From positions 1-36,991 of the forward strand of contig CAMDJH010000030.1 in the NCBI GenBank assembly GCA_945900455.1: a stretch of 36,991 bases of DNA. Reading direction: 5' to 3'. Each line of letters starts with the position of its first letter. Position 1 is the first letter of the stretch. This DNA comes from Akkermansia muciniphila. GTDB taxonomy: Bacteria > Verrucomicrobiota > Verrucomicrobiia > Limisphaerales > UBA9464. Below the pieces are notes generated by a model that worked only from the letters and a program-made list of their open reading frames with translations, was not told the origin of the DNA and did no database searches. This document shows positions 16,665 to 25,218 of the stretch, piece by piece. Position numbers and translations under genes: made by a program.

Positions 16665-17321
16665 TCAGGCAGTCTTAGTAGTGAGTCGATGTTCGAGCCC
16701 GCGAGCCTTAAAAATTTCCTCGCGGCGGCGCAGCTGCTTCAGCGCGGTCAAAGTTGCCTTCGCAACATTGGCGGCGTTCTTCGAGCCAAGGGACTTGCTG
16801 AGAATATCTCGAATTCCCGCCGACTCGACAACAGCGCGGACCGTCTTGCCACAAATCAGTCCCGTTCCTGCGGACGCGGGTCGAAGCAACACTTTTGCGC
16901 CGCCAAAGTGGGCGAACACTTCGTGCGGAATGGTGTTATCGTTGAGTGAAACCATTTGCAACTGGGTTCGGGCGTTCTCGCCACCCTTCTTGATGGCTTC
17001 ACTCACCTCGGCACCCTTACCCAACCCCAACCCCACCTTGCCCTTGCGATCGCCCATGACGACGAGAGCGCTAAAACTGAATCGGCGGCCTCCCTTTACG
17101 ACCTTCGCCGAGCGGTTGATATAGAGCACCTTCTCCGCGAGATCGTCCCGCTTGCCATCATTTTCTGTCTCCCGACGGCGCCGTCCGCTTCGATCGCCGC
17201 GGTCATTCCCCCGGTCACTTCGAAAACCCCGCTCGGCACCGATAGCATTCGCCGGCGCAGCAGTGCCTGGTGAGGCAGCCGCCGGGGACTCGGAATTGAT
17301 AATTTCCTTCTCTTCAGCCAC
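16665..17321 (-). CDS. rpsE: 30S ribosomal protein S5 with extended N-terminus
   Basis: S5 acts in translational accuracy and mRNA unwinding at the entry site. It has 218 residues, about 50 more than in E. coli. The extra part is N-terminal: an acidic/Ala-rich start, then an Arg/Gly/Asp-rich stretch (about 30-55) before the S5 domain begins at [20 protein letters not shown]. The double-stranded-RNA-binding fold and the C-terminal S5 domain ([19 protein letters not shown]) are intact. The start codon is GTG at 17321, eight bases after a GGAGG site, one of the clearest in this cluster, which supports translation of the extension. Confidence 0.95.
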   Translation of the reverse strand: MAEEKEIINSESPAAASPGTAAPANAIGAERGFRSDRGNDRGDRSGRRRRETENDGKRDDLAEKVLYINRSAKVVKGGRRFSFSALVVMGDRKGKVGLGLGKGAEVSEAIKKGGENARTQLQMVSLNDNTIPHEVFAHFGGAKVLLRPASAGTGLICGKTVRAVVESAGIRDILSKSLGSKNAANVAKATLTALKQLRRREEIFKARGLEHRLTTKTA

Positions 17322-17341
17322 GATTAGATCCTCCGTCTGGT

Positions 17342-17704
17342 TTAAAAGTTGATTCCGCCTTCGCGAGTCGCGTCCGCGAGAGCCTTCACCTTGCCGTGAT
17401 ACCGGGCAGAACCCCGATCGAACACGACGGTGGTAATCTGGGCCGCTTTCGCAGCCTCGGCAGCAAGCTTACCAATTGCGACCGCGACTTCGACGTTGGC
17501 GCGTGCCGGCGACTTGGCCACGGCTTTGTCGCGGGTTGTCACGGCGGCCAAAGTTTTCCCCGCTGAATCGTCGATGAACTGCACATAGATGTGCTGTCCA
17601 CTGAACTTCACGCTCATCCTCGGACGAGCGATGGTTCCGATCACCTTTTTGCGGACGCGCCATCGACGTTTGATGGCCAGTTCATGTTTCTTTTCCGTTC
17701 TCAT
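17342..17704 (-). CDS. rplR: 50S ribosomal protein L18
   Basis: L18 binds 5S rRNA together with L5. It has 120 residues. Conserved elements are [19 protein letters not shown] and the end motif [26 protein letters not shown], given here as [18 protein letters not shown] and REGGINF. It lies 47 bp after rplF and 20 bp before rpsE. Confidence 0.96.
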   Translation of the reverse strand: MRTEKKHELAIKRRWRVRKKVIGTIARPRMSVKFSGQHIYVQFIDDSAGKTLAAVTTRDKAVAKSPARANVEVAVAIGKLAAEAAKAAQITTVVFDRGSARYHGKVKALADATREGGINF

Positions 17705-17751
17705 TTCGGAAGCTTATGGAAATTGTGTGGCGGGGGTTATTTCGCCGAAAG

Positions 17752-18288
17752 TTATTGGACCGTCTTGCCTTCCTTGCGGACGACATGTTCACCGACGTAA
17801 CGGACTCCCTTGCCCTTGTACGGCTCCGGCGGATAATAGGCGCGAATCTCGGAGGCGACTCGCCCCACCAGTTCCTTGTCCACGCCATCAATGGTCAATT
17901 TTGTATTCTCCTCCACGGTGACCTTGATGCCGGCGGGAATTGGGTAATGAACGGGGTGGCTGTATCCAAGACTCAGGTTGATGATCGGACCCTGAACCGC
18001 GGCCTTGAAGCCGACGCCCTGGATTTCGAGCTTCTTCTGGAATCCATCGCTGACGCCCTTGACCATATTATTCACCAATGCACGTGCTAATCCATGCATT
18101 GCGCGTGCCTCGGCGTTGTCACCCGCACGGCTTACCTTGATCTGCGTGCCCTCGACCACGGCAGCGGTGTGCCGTGGCAAGGTGAGCTGCAGCTTGCCTT
18201 TAGGTCCTTCAACAGCGACGCGTCCCCCGGTGATGGTCACATGGACCTTTGCGGGAATCGCCACAGGATTTTTACCAATTCGCGACAT
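17752..18288 (-). CDS. rplF: 50S ribosomal protein L6
   Basis: L6 lies near the sarcin-ricin loop and the factor-binding site. It has 178 residues from ATG 18288 (MSRIGKNPVAIP), the usual family start, with a GAAGGAA site about ten bases upstream; a TTG two codons earlier is less likely. Two L6 repeats are visible, and the C-terminal signature PEPYKGKGVRYVGE is intact. Confidence 0.97.
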   Translation of the reverse strand: MSRIGKNPVAIPAKVHVTITGGRVAVEGPKGKLQLTLPRHTAAVVEGTQIKVSRAGDNAEARAMHGLARALVNNMVKGVSDGFQKKLEIQGVGFKAAVQGPIINLSLGYSHPVHYPIPAGIKVTVEENTKLTIDGVDKELVGRVASEIRAYYPPEPYKGKGVRYVGEHVVRKEGKTVQ

Positions 18289-18306
18289 ATCCAAAAATTC
18301 CTTCTT

Positions 18307-18699
18307 TTACCAAACGTAGCAAACCAACTCACCGCCAAGATTTTGCCGACGGGCGTCACCACCGGTCATCAAACCCTTGGACGTTGACAAGATGGCAATG
18401 CCCATTCCACCAAGAACTCTGGGAATTTCCGTGCTACGCACATAGCGACGAAGTCCTGGAGTGCTAATCTGGCGGAGACCCACAATGACCGGGCGACTCC
18501 CTTGATACTTGAGGCCCAGTTTCAGACTTTTCTTGGCAGCCGTCCCCTCCGAGGTGACATCATGGACATAGCCTTCCTTTTTGAGGATCACGGCAACCGC
18601 TTCCTTCATTTTGGAGTGAGGCATGGTCACCGCGGGATGCAGCGCCATTCCGGCGTTGCGAATCCGAGTGAGCAGATCAGAAATGGGATCAGAAGTCAT
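18307..18699 (-). CDS. rpsH: 30S ribosomal protein S8
   Basis: S8 is a primary 16S rRNA-binding protein; in E. coli it also represses the spc operon. It has 130 residues with MTSDPISDLLTRIRNAG at the start and GGMGIAILSTSKGLMTG near the end, both highly conserved. It is 12 bp after rpsN. Confidence 0.97.
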   Translation of the reverse strand: MTSDPISDLLTRIRNAGMALHPAVTMPHSKMKEAVAVILKKEGYVHDVTSEGTAAKKSLKLGLKYQGSRPVIVGLRQISTPGLRRYVRSTEIPRVLGGMGIAILSTSKGLMTGGDARRQNLGGELVCYVW

Positions 18700-18711
18700 A
18701 GGCGTAAAAAA

Positions 18712-18981
18712 TTACCAACTCGCCTTGGTGACACCCGGAATCAAGCCATTCAGAGCAAGTTCCCGGAAGGTGAGGCGAGACACCCCGAATTTACGAATGT
18801 ATGCATGGCGTCGGCCCGTAATCTTGCATCGGTTGACCACCCGAACTGGGCTGGCGTTTTTCGGCAATTTCTGGAGGCCGGCGTAGTCTCCTTTCGCCTT
18901 TAATTCGGCGCGGACTGCGGCGTACTTCTTCACCGTCTTCAATTTCCGCTGGTTGCGTGCCAGCCAAGCTTTAGTGGCCAT
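18712..18981 (-). CDS. rpsN: 30S ribosomal protein S14 (zinc-free long form)
   Basis: S14 belongs to the head of the small subunit. It has 89 residues and lacks the CxxC pairs of the short zinc-binding form, so it is the long, zinc-independent type. Conserved: [20 protein letters not shown] and [18 protein letters not shown]. It is 25 bp after rplE. Confidence 0.96.
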   Translation of the reverse strand: MATKAWLARNQRKLKTVKKYAAVRAELKAKGDYAGLQKLPKNASPVRVVNRCKITGRRHAYIRKFGVSRLTFRELALNGLIPGVTKASW

Positions 18982-19006
18982 AGTTTATAAAGAGAAAATG
19001 CCGAGA

Positions 19007-19546
19007 TTACTTGGAAAAGGGCATGCCCATCATTTTGAGCAAGTCGTAAGCCTCCTCATTCGTCGGAGCCGTCGTCACGATCGTAACGTCCATCCCCTGC
19101 TGTCGCTTGATCTTATCAAGTTCAATTTCGGGGAAGATGGTTTGGTCGGAAAGGCCAAGGGAATAGCTTCCACGGCCGTCAAACTGTCGCGGGCTGACGC
19201 CTCGAAAGTCGCGGATTCTGGGAAGAGCGGAGGCAACCAGGCGGTCAAAAAACTCGTACATGACCTCGCGACGGAGAGTGACACGACACCCTACAGACTG
19301 GCCCTGGCGCAACTTGAAATTGGCGACACTCTTTTTGGCCTTGGTGATGACAGGTTTCCTTCCGGTAATTGAAGTAAGATCCTTAGCGGCATCCTCGACG
19401 GCACCTTTTTCCAGAGAGGCGCTGACGCCCATATTAATAACGATCTTTTCGATGCGCGGAATCTGATGGACATTCTTATACCCTCGCTTTTCTTTGAGAG
19501 CGGGGCTGACCTCTTCCTGGTATTTTACCTGCAAACGGGGCTTCAT
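19007..19546 (-). CDS. rplE: 50S ribosomal protein L5
   Basis: L5 binds 5S rRNA and forms a bridge to the small-subunit head. It has 179 residues, the normal length. Conserved segments include [35 protein letters not shown] and [19 protein letters not shown]. It starts 3 bp after rplX, so the two are likely translationally coupled. Confidence 0.97.
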   Translation of the reverse strand: MKPRLQVKYQEEVSPALKEKRGYKNVHQIPRIEKIVINMGVSASLEKGAVEDAAKDLTSITGRKPVITKAKKSVANFKLRQGQSVGCRVTLRREVMYEFFDRLVASALPRIRDFRGVSPRQFDGRGSYSLGLSDQTIFPEIELDKIKRQQGMDVTIVTTAPTNEEAYDLLKMMGMPFSK

Positions 19547-19549
19547 GGA

Positions 19550-19855
19550 TTAGCGCTTCTTTGAATGGCCGGCTTCGTACGCTTCGACCTTCATAACGTT
19601 AGAAATGTGGATCGGACCTTCAAGCCAGATCACGCCCCCTTGGGGACTCTGCTGGCTTTTCCGCAGAAAATGTTGCACGGGTCGGACGAGGCGGTCTCGC
19701 TCATCCTTTTCTTTGTCCCGTGATCGGTCATCCGTTCCCTCGATCACGACCGACCCGCGAGCGGGTGAAACCAAAGTGATTTTGCCGCGGCGGCCTTTGG
19801 CGGACCCGGCGATGACGACCACCTCATCACCCTTTTTGACATGACGCTTAGGCAT
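19550..19855 (-). CDS. rplX: 50S ribosomal protein L24
   Basis: L24 is an assembly-initiating protein of the large subunit near the exit tunnel. It has 101 residues. The KOW motif is at the N-terminus (KKGDEVVVIAGSAKGRRGKI). The middle is unusually charged (DDRSRDKEKDERDR, about 41-54). The conserved GGVIWLEGPIHISNVM segment follows. It is 25 bp after rplN. Confidence 0.96.
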   Translation of the reverse strand: MPKRHVKKGDEVVVIAGSAKGRRGKITLVSPARGSVVIEGTDDRSRDKEKDERDRLVRPVQHFLRKSQQSPQGGVIWLEGPIHISNVMKVEAYEAGHSKKR

Positions 19856-19880
19856 ACTCTTACGCTTCGTTAGAATTGTT

Positions 19881-20246
19881 CTAGATAACTTCGGGAGCGA
19901 GGGAAATAATCTTCATGAACTTCATGTCCCTCAATTCTCGGGCAACGGGTCCAAAGATGCGGGTTCCCCTTGGGTTGTTTTCCTTGTCGATGATTACAAC
20001 AGCATTGCGATCAAATCGAACGTACGAACCATCATTCCGGCGAATTGGCGCGCGGGTTCGAACGATTACCGCGTTTTGAACCTCTCCCTTCTTAACGGTT
20101 CCATCGGGAGCGGCCTCCTTGATGTGCACTTTGATAATATCCCCGATGCGGGCGTACCGCTGGTTGCGGCCGATAACGCCAATGGTCCACGCGACCTTGG
20201 CTCCCGTATTGTCAGCGACATCGGCGCTGGAGCGAATTTGCAGCAT
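19881..20246 (-). CDS. rplN: 50S ribosomal protein L14
   Basis: L14 lies at the subunit interface. It has 121 residues from ATG 20246 ([17 protein letters not shown]). An upstream in-frame extension overlaps rpsQ and is not used. Conserved: [17 protein letters not shown] and [10 protein letters not shown]. The gap to rpsQ is 16 bp. Confidence 0.97.
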   Translation of the reverse strand: MLQIRSSADVADNTGAKVAWTIGVIGRNQRYARIGDIIKVHIKEAAPDGTVKKGEVQNAVIVRTRAPIRRNDGSYVRFDRNAVVIIDKENNPRGTRIFGPVARELRDMKFMKIISLAPEVI

Positions 20247-20262
20247 ATAAATTGTCCTTCGA

Positions 20263-20550
20263 TCAGGCTGCGGCTCGGACCGAGCCATCCGCATTCAGGA
20301 TCTCGACCAGCCGCCAGTTCTTGGTTTTTGAGAGCGGCCGAGTTTCTTGGATACGCACCAAGTCACCCACCTTGGCCTGACTCTTTTCGTCGTGAGCGTA
20401 GAACTTAGTAGAACTCGTCACGACTTTTTTGAATTTGGGATGTCGAAACCGACGTTCGACACGGACCACGATAGTCTTGGTCATCTTGTTGGAGACGACC
20501 TCGCCCATCCGCTCTTTGCGGTGTCCTCGAGTTGGAATGGTTTCTGCCAT
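20263..20550 (-). CDS. rpsQ: 30S ribosomal protein S17
   Basis: S17 is a primary 16S rRNA-binding protein with an OB fold. It has 95 residues. [19 protein letters not shown] and [18 protein letters not shown] are the family's hallmarks. It is 6 bp after rpmC. Confidence 0.97.
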   Translation of the reverse strand: MAETIPTRGHRKERMGEVVSNKMTKTIVVRVERRFRHPKFKKVVTSSTKFYAHDEKSQAKVGDLVRIQETRPLSKTKNWRLVEILNADGSVRAAA

Positions 20551-20556
20551 ACGCGA

Positions 20557-20772
20557 TCAGGGCTTCTTTGCAGGGGGGTTCGACTTACGGACAATACTGA
20601 GGCGGGTTTCGCAACGAGCGATATCCCGGCGCAACTGGCGCATCCGATGGGGTTTCTCCATTCGTGCCGACGCTTGTTGAAGGCGCAGGTTAAACAACTC
20701 GTGGCGCATTTCGCGGCTCCGGGCCACGAGCTCCACCTGGGTTAGATCCTTTATTTCAATTTTTTTTGCCAT
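20557..20772 (-). CDS. rpmC: 50S ribosomal protein L29
   Basis: L29 lies beside the exit tunnel and helps dock the signal recognition particle and trigger factor. It has 71 residues and an all-helical pattern: LTQVELVARSREMRHELFNL, then the conserved RMRQLRRDIARCETRL helix. It is 24 bp after rplP. Confidence 0.95.
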   Translation of the reverse strand: MAKKIEIKDLTQVELVARSREMRHELFNLRLQQASARMEKPHRMRQLRRDIARCETRLSIVRKSNPPAKKP

Positions 20773-20796
20773 GGAAATCAGTTCCGATCTCTGAGG

Positions 20797-21216
20797 TTAC
20801 CCCATCTTGTGACGGGAGACAAACTTGGTCCTGATCGGTAGTTTAGTCGCAGCCAAGCGCAAGGACTCCCGTGCCACCGCTTCGGTCACGCCATCGACTT
20901 CGAAAAGAATATTCGCCGGTCGGATCACCGCCACCCAGGATTCCACGCCACCTTTGCCGGTACCCATTCGGACTTCGAGGGGTTTCTTGGTGAAGCTCTT
21001 ATCCGGAAAAATCCGGATCCAAACTTTTCCCCGGCGTTTCATGTAGCGAGTAACCGCCACGCGGGCCGCTTCGATCTGCTTAGTGTCCATCCAGCACCGT
21101 TCCATCGCCTGAAGCCCATATTCTCCAAAGGCTACAGTGTTTCCCCGGGACGCCAACCCTGTTCGGTGGCCCCGCTGCATCTTTCGGTACTTAACTCTTG
21201 CCGGCATCAAGGCCAT
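20797..21216 (-). CDS. rplP: 50S ribosomal protein L16
   Basis: L16 helps position the A-site tRNA and is needed for peptidyl transfer. It has 139 residues. [20 protein letters not shown] opens the protein, with [13 protein letters not shown]-type sequence ([16 protein letters not shown]) and [14 protein letters not shown] following. An AGGAG site lies 9-10 bases before ATG 21216. It is 36 bp after rpsC. Confidence 0.97.
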   Translation of the reverse strand: MALMPARVKYRKMQRGHRTGLASRGNTVAFGEYGLQAMERCWMDTKQIEAARVAVTRYMKRRGKVWIRIFPDKSFTKKPLEVRMGTGKGGVESWVAVIRPANILFEVDGVTEAVARESLRLAATKLPIRTKFVSRHKMG

Positions 21217-21252
21217 ACGTGGTATCTCCTGAAAAAGTCTTTGTTTCCGAGG

Positions 21253-21957
21253 TTATTTCACCGCTGCGGTTTCTGGGCGACGTTCCGCTGGGGAACGCTC
21301 GGTGCGTTCAGGTCGATCCTGTTTTTCCCCCTTTTTCTGTTCGCCTTTACAAATCCAACATTTGATTCCGAGTTTCCCGTAAACCGTGTTCGCCTCGGCA
21401 AAGCCGTAATCAATATTGGCACGCAGCGTGTGTAACGGCACGCTACCCTCATGATACTTCTCGACTCGGGCAATCTCGGAACCTCCAAGTCGACCGGCGC
21501 AACGAATCTTGATTCCGAGGGCACCAAAATCCATGGCAGTCTGCACCGACTTCTTCATCGCTCGGCGGAAACTAATGCGACGCTCTAACTGCAATGCAAC
21601 ATTCTCGGCGACGAGTTGAGCATCCGTCTCCGGCTGCTTCACTTCTTGAATATCGACGTAAATATCTTTGCCCGTCAGTTTCGACAATTCTTCCTTCAGC
21701 TTGTCGATCTCGGAACCTTTGCGTCCGATTACAACCCCGGGACGCGCGGTGAAAATGGTCACGCGGCATCGGTTAGCTGCCCGTTCGATCTCAATCTTAG
21801 GAACGGCGGCCGCTTCAAGTTTCTTCTTGAGGATGCGACGAATCGTGGCGTCTTCGACCAGCAAGCCGGCGAAGTCTTTCTTGGTGGCATACCATCGGGA
21901 GCGCCATTCGCGGTTGACCGGAATGCGAAATCCAATTGGGTTGGTCTTCTGGCCCAT
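21253..21957 (-). CDS. rpsC: 30S ribosomal protein S3
   Basis: S3 lines the mRNA entry channel and has helicase activity with S4 and S5. It has 234 residues. [20 protein letters not shown] is the usual start. A KH domain lies at about 45-110, with [15 protein letters not shown] as its GxxG loop. The C-terminal domain has [20 protein letters not shown]. The tail after about 210 is Lys/Arg/Glu-rich. It is 5 bp after rplV. Confidence 0.97.
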   Translation of the reverse strand: MGQKTNPIGFRIPVNREWRSRWYATKKDFAGLLVEDATIRRILKKKLEAAAVPKIEIERAANRCRVTIFTARPGVVIGRKGSEIDKLKEELSKLTGKDIYVDIQEVKQPETDAQLVAENVALQLERRISFRRAMKKSVQTAMDFGALGIKIRCAGRLGGSEIARVEKYHEGSVPLHTLRANIDYGFAEANTVYGKLGIKCWICKGEQKKGEKQDRPERTERSPAERRPETAAVK

Positions 21958-21962
21958 AGTAA

Positions 21963-22295
21963 TCAGTTATCGGTAAGGACGATCTTGATGTGACTGCTGC
22001 GCTTGATAATAGGTCCAGCGGACCCGCGAGCCTTCGGCTGGAAACGCTTTAGGGATCCGGCGGTCTGTGCAAACGCACCCGAAACCCGAAGCCGCTCGCG
22101 TTTCAAACCGTGGTTGTTTTCGGCATTGGCGATGGCAGATTGGAGCGTCTTTGCTACCGCTCGGGCCGACTTGCGGGGAACGACCTGCAGCACAGCAAGG
22201 GCCTGTACGGCGTTCATGCCCTGCACCTGGCGGACAACCTCTCGCACTTTCTGCGGAGACATCCGAAAATTCTTGAGTATTGCCTGAACTTCCAT
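21963..22295 (-). CDS. rplV: 50S ribosomal protein L22
   Basis: L22 extends a beta-hairpin into the peptide exit tunnel. It has 110 residues. [19 protein letters not shown] and [18 protein letters not shown] match the family, and [20 protein letters not shown] is the tunnel hairpin region. An AGGAT site precedes ATG 22295. It is 7 bp after rpsS. Confidence 0.97.
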   Translation of the reverse strand: MEVQAILKNFRMSPQKVREVVRQVQGMNAVQALAVLQVVPRKSARAVAKTLQSAIANAENNHGLKRERLRVSGAFAQTAGSLKRFQPKARGSAGPIIKRSSHIKIVLTDN

Positions 22296-22302
22296 AGGGA
22301 TC

Positions 22303-22584
22303 CTACTTCGCCTCCGCCTTCGCGGTGTGGGCTCCGTGTTTCTTGAAGGTCCGGGTAAACGAGAACTCGCCCACCTTGTGACCTACCATGTTTTCAGTGA
22401 CGAAAACTGGGGTGAAAATTTTACCGTTATGGACGTTCAACGTCAGGCCTACAAAATCAGGCGTAATCGTCGACCGCCTCGACCAAGTTTTGATCGGTGT
22501 CTTTGACTTGTTGGCCTTAGATTTCTCGACCTTCAACTGCAAGTGCAGGTCGATGAATGGCCCCTTCTTTAATGAACGTCCCAT
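22303..22584 (-). CDS. rpsS: 30S ribosomal protein S19
   Basis: S19 forms a complex with S13 in the small-subunit head. It has 93 residues. Its start [15 protein letters not shown] and the segments [16 protein letters not shown] and [20 protein letters not shown] are characteristic. It is 12 bp after rplB. Confidence 0.97.
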   Translation of the reverse strand: MGRSLKKGPFIDLHLQLKVEKSKANKSKTPIKTWSRRSTITPDFVGLTLNVHNGKIFTPVFVTENMVGHKVGEFSFTRTFKKHGAHTAKAEAK

Positions 22585-22596
22585 AGGCTTGCTTAC

Positions 22597-23445
22597 TTAC
22601 TTTAATTTCATGGCCCGGCCATCACGACGTACCAGGATGAACCGGTTGGAAATTTTGTGCTTATTCCGAGTGCGCTTTCCTTTGGCGAGCAATCCCCACG
22701 GCGATGTCAAATGCTGACGCCCACCGCCTCCCTTGCTCTTTCCCTGACCACCGCCATTCGGGTGATCAACCGGATTGCGAACCATACCGCGGCTCATTGG
22801 TCGCTTACCGCGATGAATGGACCGGCCGGCTTTTCCCAAAACGACATTCTCGTGCTGGGCATTACCCACTTGGCCAATCGTCGCCATGCAATTCTCATGG
22901 ATACGTCGGATCTCACCGGAAGGCAGACGAACTTGCGCATAGCCGGCATCGCGGGACATCAGCGTCGCGGCAGACCCAGCGGAACGCACCATTTGTCCAC
23001 CTCGACCGGGCATGAGTTCAATGTTATGAATCGATAGCCCCACTGGAATCGAGGCGAGCGGAAGGGCATTGCCGACGGTCGGCGGGGCTTTCGAACCGTT
23101 CATGATTATGGCACCGACCTGCAGTCCGTCGGGACAAACAATGTAGCGACGTTCCTTGTCGGCGTACTCGACCAAGGCAAGACGCGCACTACGGATCGGA
23201 TCGTACTCAACCGCAATAACCTTTGCCACCTGGTCCAGTTTATTCCGACGGAAGTCGACGGCGCGGACCTTCTGCTTGTGACCACCGCCGATGGCTCGTG
23301 CGGTCACCCGGCCATGGACGTTTCGGCCACCCGTCTTCTTACGGGTATAGACCAGAGCCTTCTCCGGACGAGTTTTCGTAATGTCCGAAAAATCGGCGTA
23401 GGTCATACAGCGCGACGATGGCGTTAATGGTCTGAACGTTTTCAC
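22597..23445 (-). CDS. rplB: 50S ribosomal protein L2, first gene of the cluster
   Basis: L2 is a primary 23S rRNA-binding protein needed for subunit association and peptidyl transferase activity. It has 282 residues. The start is a GTG at 23445 (KTFRPLTPSSRCMTYADFSD), the expected N-terminus. Conserved: YTRKKTGGRNVHGRVTARAI, VHNI-type IHNIELMPGRGGQ and the C-terminal NPVDHPNGGGQGKS loop. In that loop the second His of the common HPHGGG is Asn. No Shine-Dalgarno sequence precedes the GTG. In most bacteria rpsJ-rplC-rplD-rplW lie directly upstream. Here there is only a long gene-free divergent region, so this gene heads the cluster and its promoter must lie between 23446 and about 24300. Confidence 0.97.
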   Translation of the reverse strand: MKTFRPLTPSSRCMTYADFSDITKTRPEKALVYTRKKTGGRNVHGRVTARAIGGGHKQKVRAVDFRRNKLDQVAKVIAVEYDPIRSARLALVEYADKERRYIVCPDGLQVGAIIMNGSKAPPTVGNALPLASIPVGLSIHNIELMPGRGGQMVRSAGSAATLMSRDAGYAQVRLPSGEIRRIHENCMATIGQVGNAQHENVVLGKAGRSIHRGKRPMSRGMVRNPVDHPNGGGQGKSKGGGGRQHLTSPWGLLAKGKRTRNKHKISNRFILVRRDGRAMKLK

Positions 23446-24333
23446 TGTTAAAATTCAAGTTTCACGGGACTCGCATCCTCGTGCTGCCAGCCATCACTCT
23501 CAGCCGCGAGGAGCGACATGATTATCGGCCGGCATTTAACCCGATCATCCCGAGGGACGAAAGGGAGCGGAGAGATTATTGCTCCGGGGGTTTGATGCAA
23601 GAGTATTTCGGATATTTTTGAGAGCTTGAGTCAGAATCTTTAGAATCCTCCGCTATTTGGCATTTTTTGGGCAAAAAAAACATTCATCCAAGGAAGTCAT
23701 TTTACCGTGTACGGCTTTTCAAGGGGCCCAAAACGACATTGGTAGTCAGACTTTTAGCCCTACAGCATGGGCTTCTGAGGACGGATCGCTCGTTGGATCA
23801 GGCTTTGCAGCGAAAAGGAGGAATGCGCCAACAAGAGCCATCCGACCTGGGGATTCAACCGGCGGCCAGATCCTCGCCCGGCGAACCGAAAGCAGATGAC
23901 GTCTATGTTTCGAACGGAGAAAAGTCCCCCTGAACCGCGGATAAACGCCGAGAGATGCCGAGAGATGCAGATTCCGGGCACTTTCCATCCGCGTCAATCC
24001 ATGTTCATCCGCGGTTTTTCTTATCGGCTCCCTTTCCCCGCGAGACGAAGGAGTCCGGACGCAACCGGCGCGAAGGCGGCCATTTGCTTTTTTCAGTCTG
24101 AATTCAATCGTGGATTCACGGATCAGGGGTCCCGAAAAGCATTGCTTCAGTTTGTTCCTTTGCTACCGTTCCCGGCCCCTCGTGCCACGCGGCAAGAGGT
24201 CAAAGCGGCTTTGACAGTCCCGGTGCATTGTGCTCCGGGCGGCCTTAACAACATCGGTACCCAATCCCGTTTTTCCGCGGGATGCCGTCTCCCGAAAAGG
24301 GTCGGTGTAGATCCAATGGAAAATTGCAAACGC
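23446..24333. other. Gene-free divergent region between rplB and rpsB
   Basis: About 890 bp separate the two divergent genes and must contain the promoters of both the 24-gene cluster and rpsB-tsf. No convincing protein is seen. One plus-strand frame, 23667-23933, starts with a basic stretch but has no recognisable family. A TTGACA box is at 24211-24216, inside the 15-bp palindrome TCAAAGCGGCTTTGA (24200-24214), but no good -10 follows at 16-18 bp. On the minus strand TTGCAT/TAATCT spaced by 16 bp (about 23572-23599) is a weak candidate for the rplB promoter. A verrucomicrobial-type palindromic repeat remnant lies at 23933-24016. Confidence 0.5.
23933..24016. repeat. CCGCGGAT-type imperfect palindromic repeat
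   Basis: AACCGCGGAT (23933-23942) and ATCCGCGGTT (24007-24016) form a perfect 10-bp inverted repeat. Between them lie the tandem GCCGAGAGATGCCGAGAGAT at about 23948 and several variants of ATCCGCG and CATCC. I recall degenerate tandem and inverted forms of this motif from many verrucomicrobial intergenic regions. It has no coding sense and probably entered the rpsB upstream region as a repeat. Confidence 0.55.
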
Positions 24334-25113
24334 ATGTCGACAATCGGAGTTAAAGAGTTACTTGAAGCGGGTGTCCATTTTGGGCACCAGACTCGTCGTT
24401 GGAACCCGAAAATGAAGAAGTTCATTTTCGATGCGCGCAACGGCATTCACATCATTGACCTTTCCAAGACGGTGCCTCAATTGGATGCCGCCTTGAATTT
24501 CCTCGCTCAGGCTGCGGCCAAAGGCGGAAACATCTTGTTTGTCGGCACTAAGAAGCAGGCGCAGGAGGCGGTCAAGGAATCCGCCAAAATCTGCGGTCAG
24601 ATGTTCGTCACCGAGCGATGGCTCGGGGGAACCCTAACCAATCTCAAGACCGTAAAGCGCTCGCTCAAGCGGATGAAAGAGATTGAGAAAATGGAGCAAG
24701 ACGGGTCGATCAATAAGTACGTTAAACAGGAGCAATCGATGATCCGTCGCGAACACGCGCGATTGTTCAAGAATCTTGACGGATTGCGGACCATGGAAGC
24801 CCTGCCCGATGTGATGTTCGTCATCGATATCAAGCGAGAACACAACGCCGTGGCCGAAGCTCGGCGGTTGAAGATTCCCCTGGTTGCGATTGTCGACACC
24901 AATTGTGATCCGGACCTTGTCGATTTCCCAATTGCTGGAAATGACGATGCGATCCGATCCGTGAAACTTCTGCTCGGGGCGGTTACGGATTCAATTTCGA
25001 AGGCGAAGGCTGAATACGATGCGAAACGGGCGCGAAAGCCCGTGGAAAAGACCGAGGCACCCGCTGCGGAAGCGGCCGCCGTGACGACTCCATCCCCAAC
25101 TCCCACCGTTTAG
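24334..25113 (+). CDS. rpsB: 30S ribosomal protein S2
   Basis: S2 is a late-assembling small-subunit protein that helps anchor S1 and mRNA. From ATG 24334 (MSTIGVKELLEAGVHFGHQT) it has 259 residues. An ATG at 24316 would add six residues, and a much longer open frame back to 23896 is rejected because it crosses the repeat. Conserved: RRWNPKMKKFIFDARNGIHI, FVGTKKQAQEAV, WLGGTLTN and IPLVAIVDTNCDPDLVDFPI. A short Ala/Pro/Thr-rich tail follows residue about 238. It forms the usual pair with tsf, 105 bp downstream. Confidence 0.96.
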   Translation: MSTIGVKELLEAGVHFGHQTRRWNPKMKKFIFDARNGIHIIDLSKTVPQLDAALNFLAQAAAKGGNILFVGTKKQAQEAVKESAKICGQMFVTERWLGGTLTNLKTVKRSLKRMKEIEKMEQDGSINKYVKQEQSMIRREHARLFKNLDGLRTMEALPDVMFVIDIKREHNAVAEARRLKIPLVAIVDTNCDPDLVDFPIAGNDDAIRSVKLLLGAVTDSISKAKAEYDAKRARKPVEKTEAPAAEAAAVTTPSPTPTV

Positions 25114-25129
25114 CCTCGAGGAGATTCAT

Positions 25130-25170
25130 CGCCCGCCGCCGACCCTCGCGGTCGGACCGGCGGGCGTTTC
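25130..25170 (+). terminator. Hairpin between rpsB and tsf, possible attenuator
   Basis: CGCCCGCCG (25130-25138) pairs with CGGCGGGCG (25158-25166), and CCGACC (25139-25144) pairs with GGTCGG (25150-25155) around a five-base loop, with a two-base bulge. Only TTTCC follows, a short T-run. It may act as a weak terminator or processing signal that lowers tsf expression relative to rpsB. This is inferred from structure alone. Confidence 0.5.
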
Positions 25171-25218
25171 CACTTCCTGAAGACACGACCCGACAAGAAA
25201 CCGCTCCAAAAACCACTT

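Noticed and set aside
23667-23933. 88-codon plus-strand frame in the rplB-rpsB region
   Set aside because: It starts with TTG, has no ribosome binding site or recognisable family, and its composition is not clearly coding. A short unknown peptide cannot be fully excluded.
24211-24239. TTGACA box as the rpsB promoter
   Set aside because: The -35 box is perfect, but the sequence 16-18 bp downstream (around TCCGGG) is nothing like TATAAT. It is therefore not called as a promoter.
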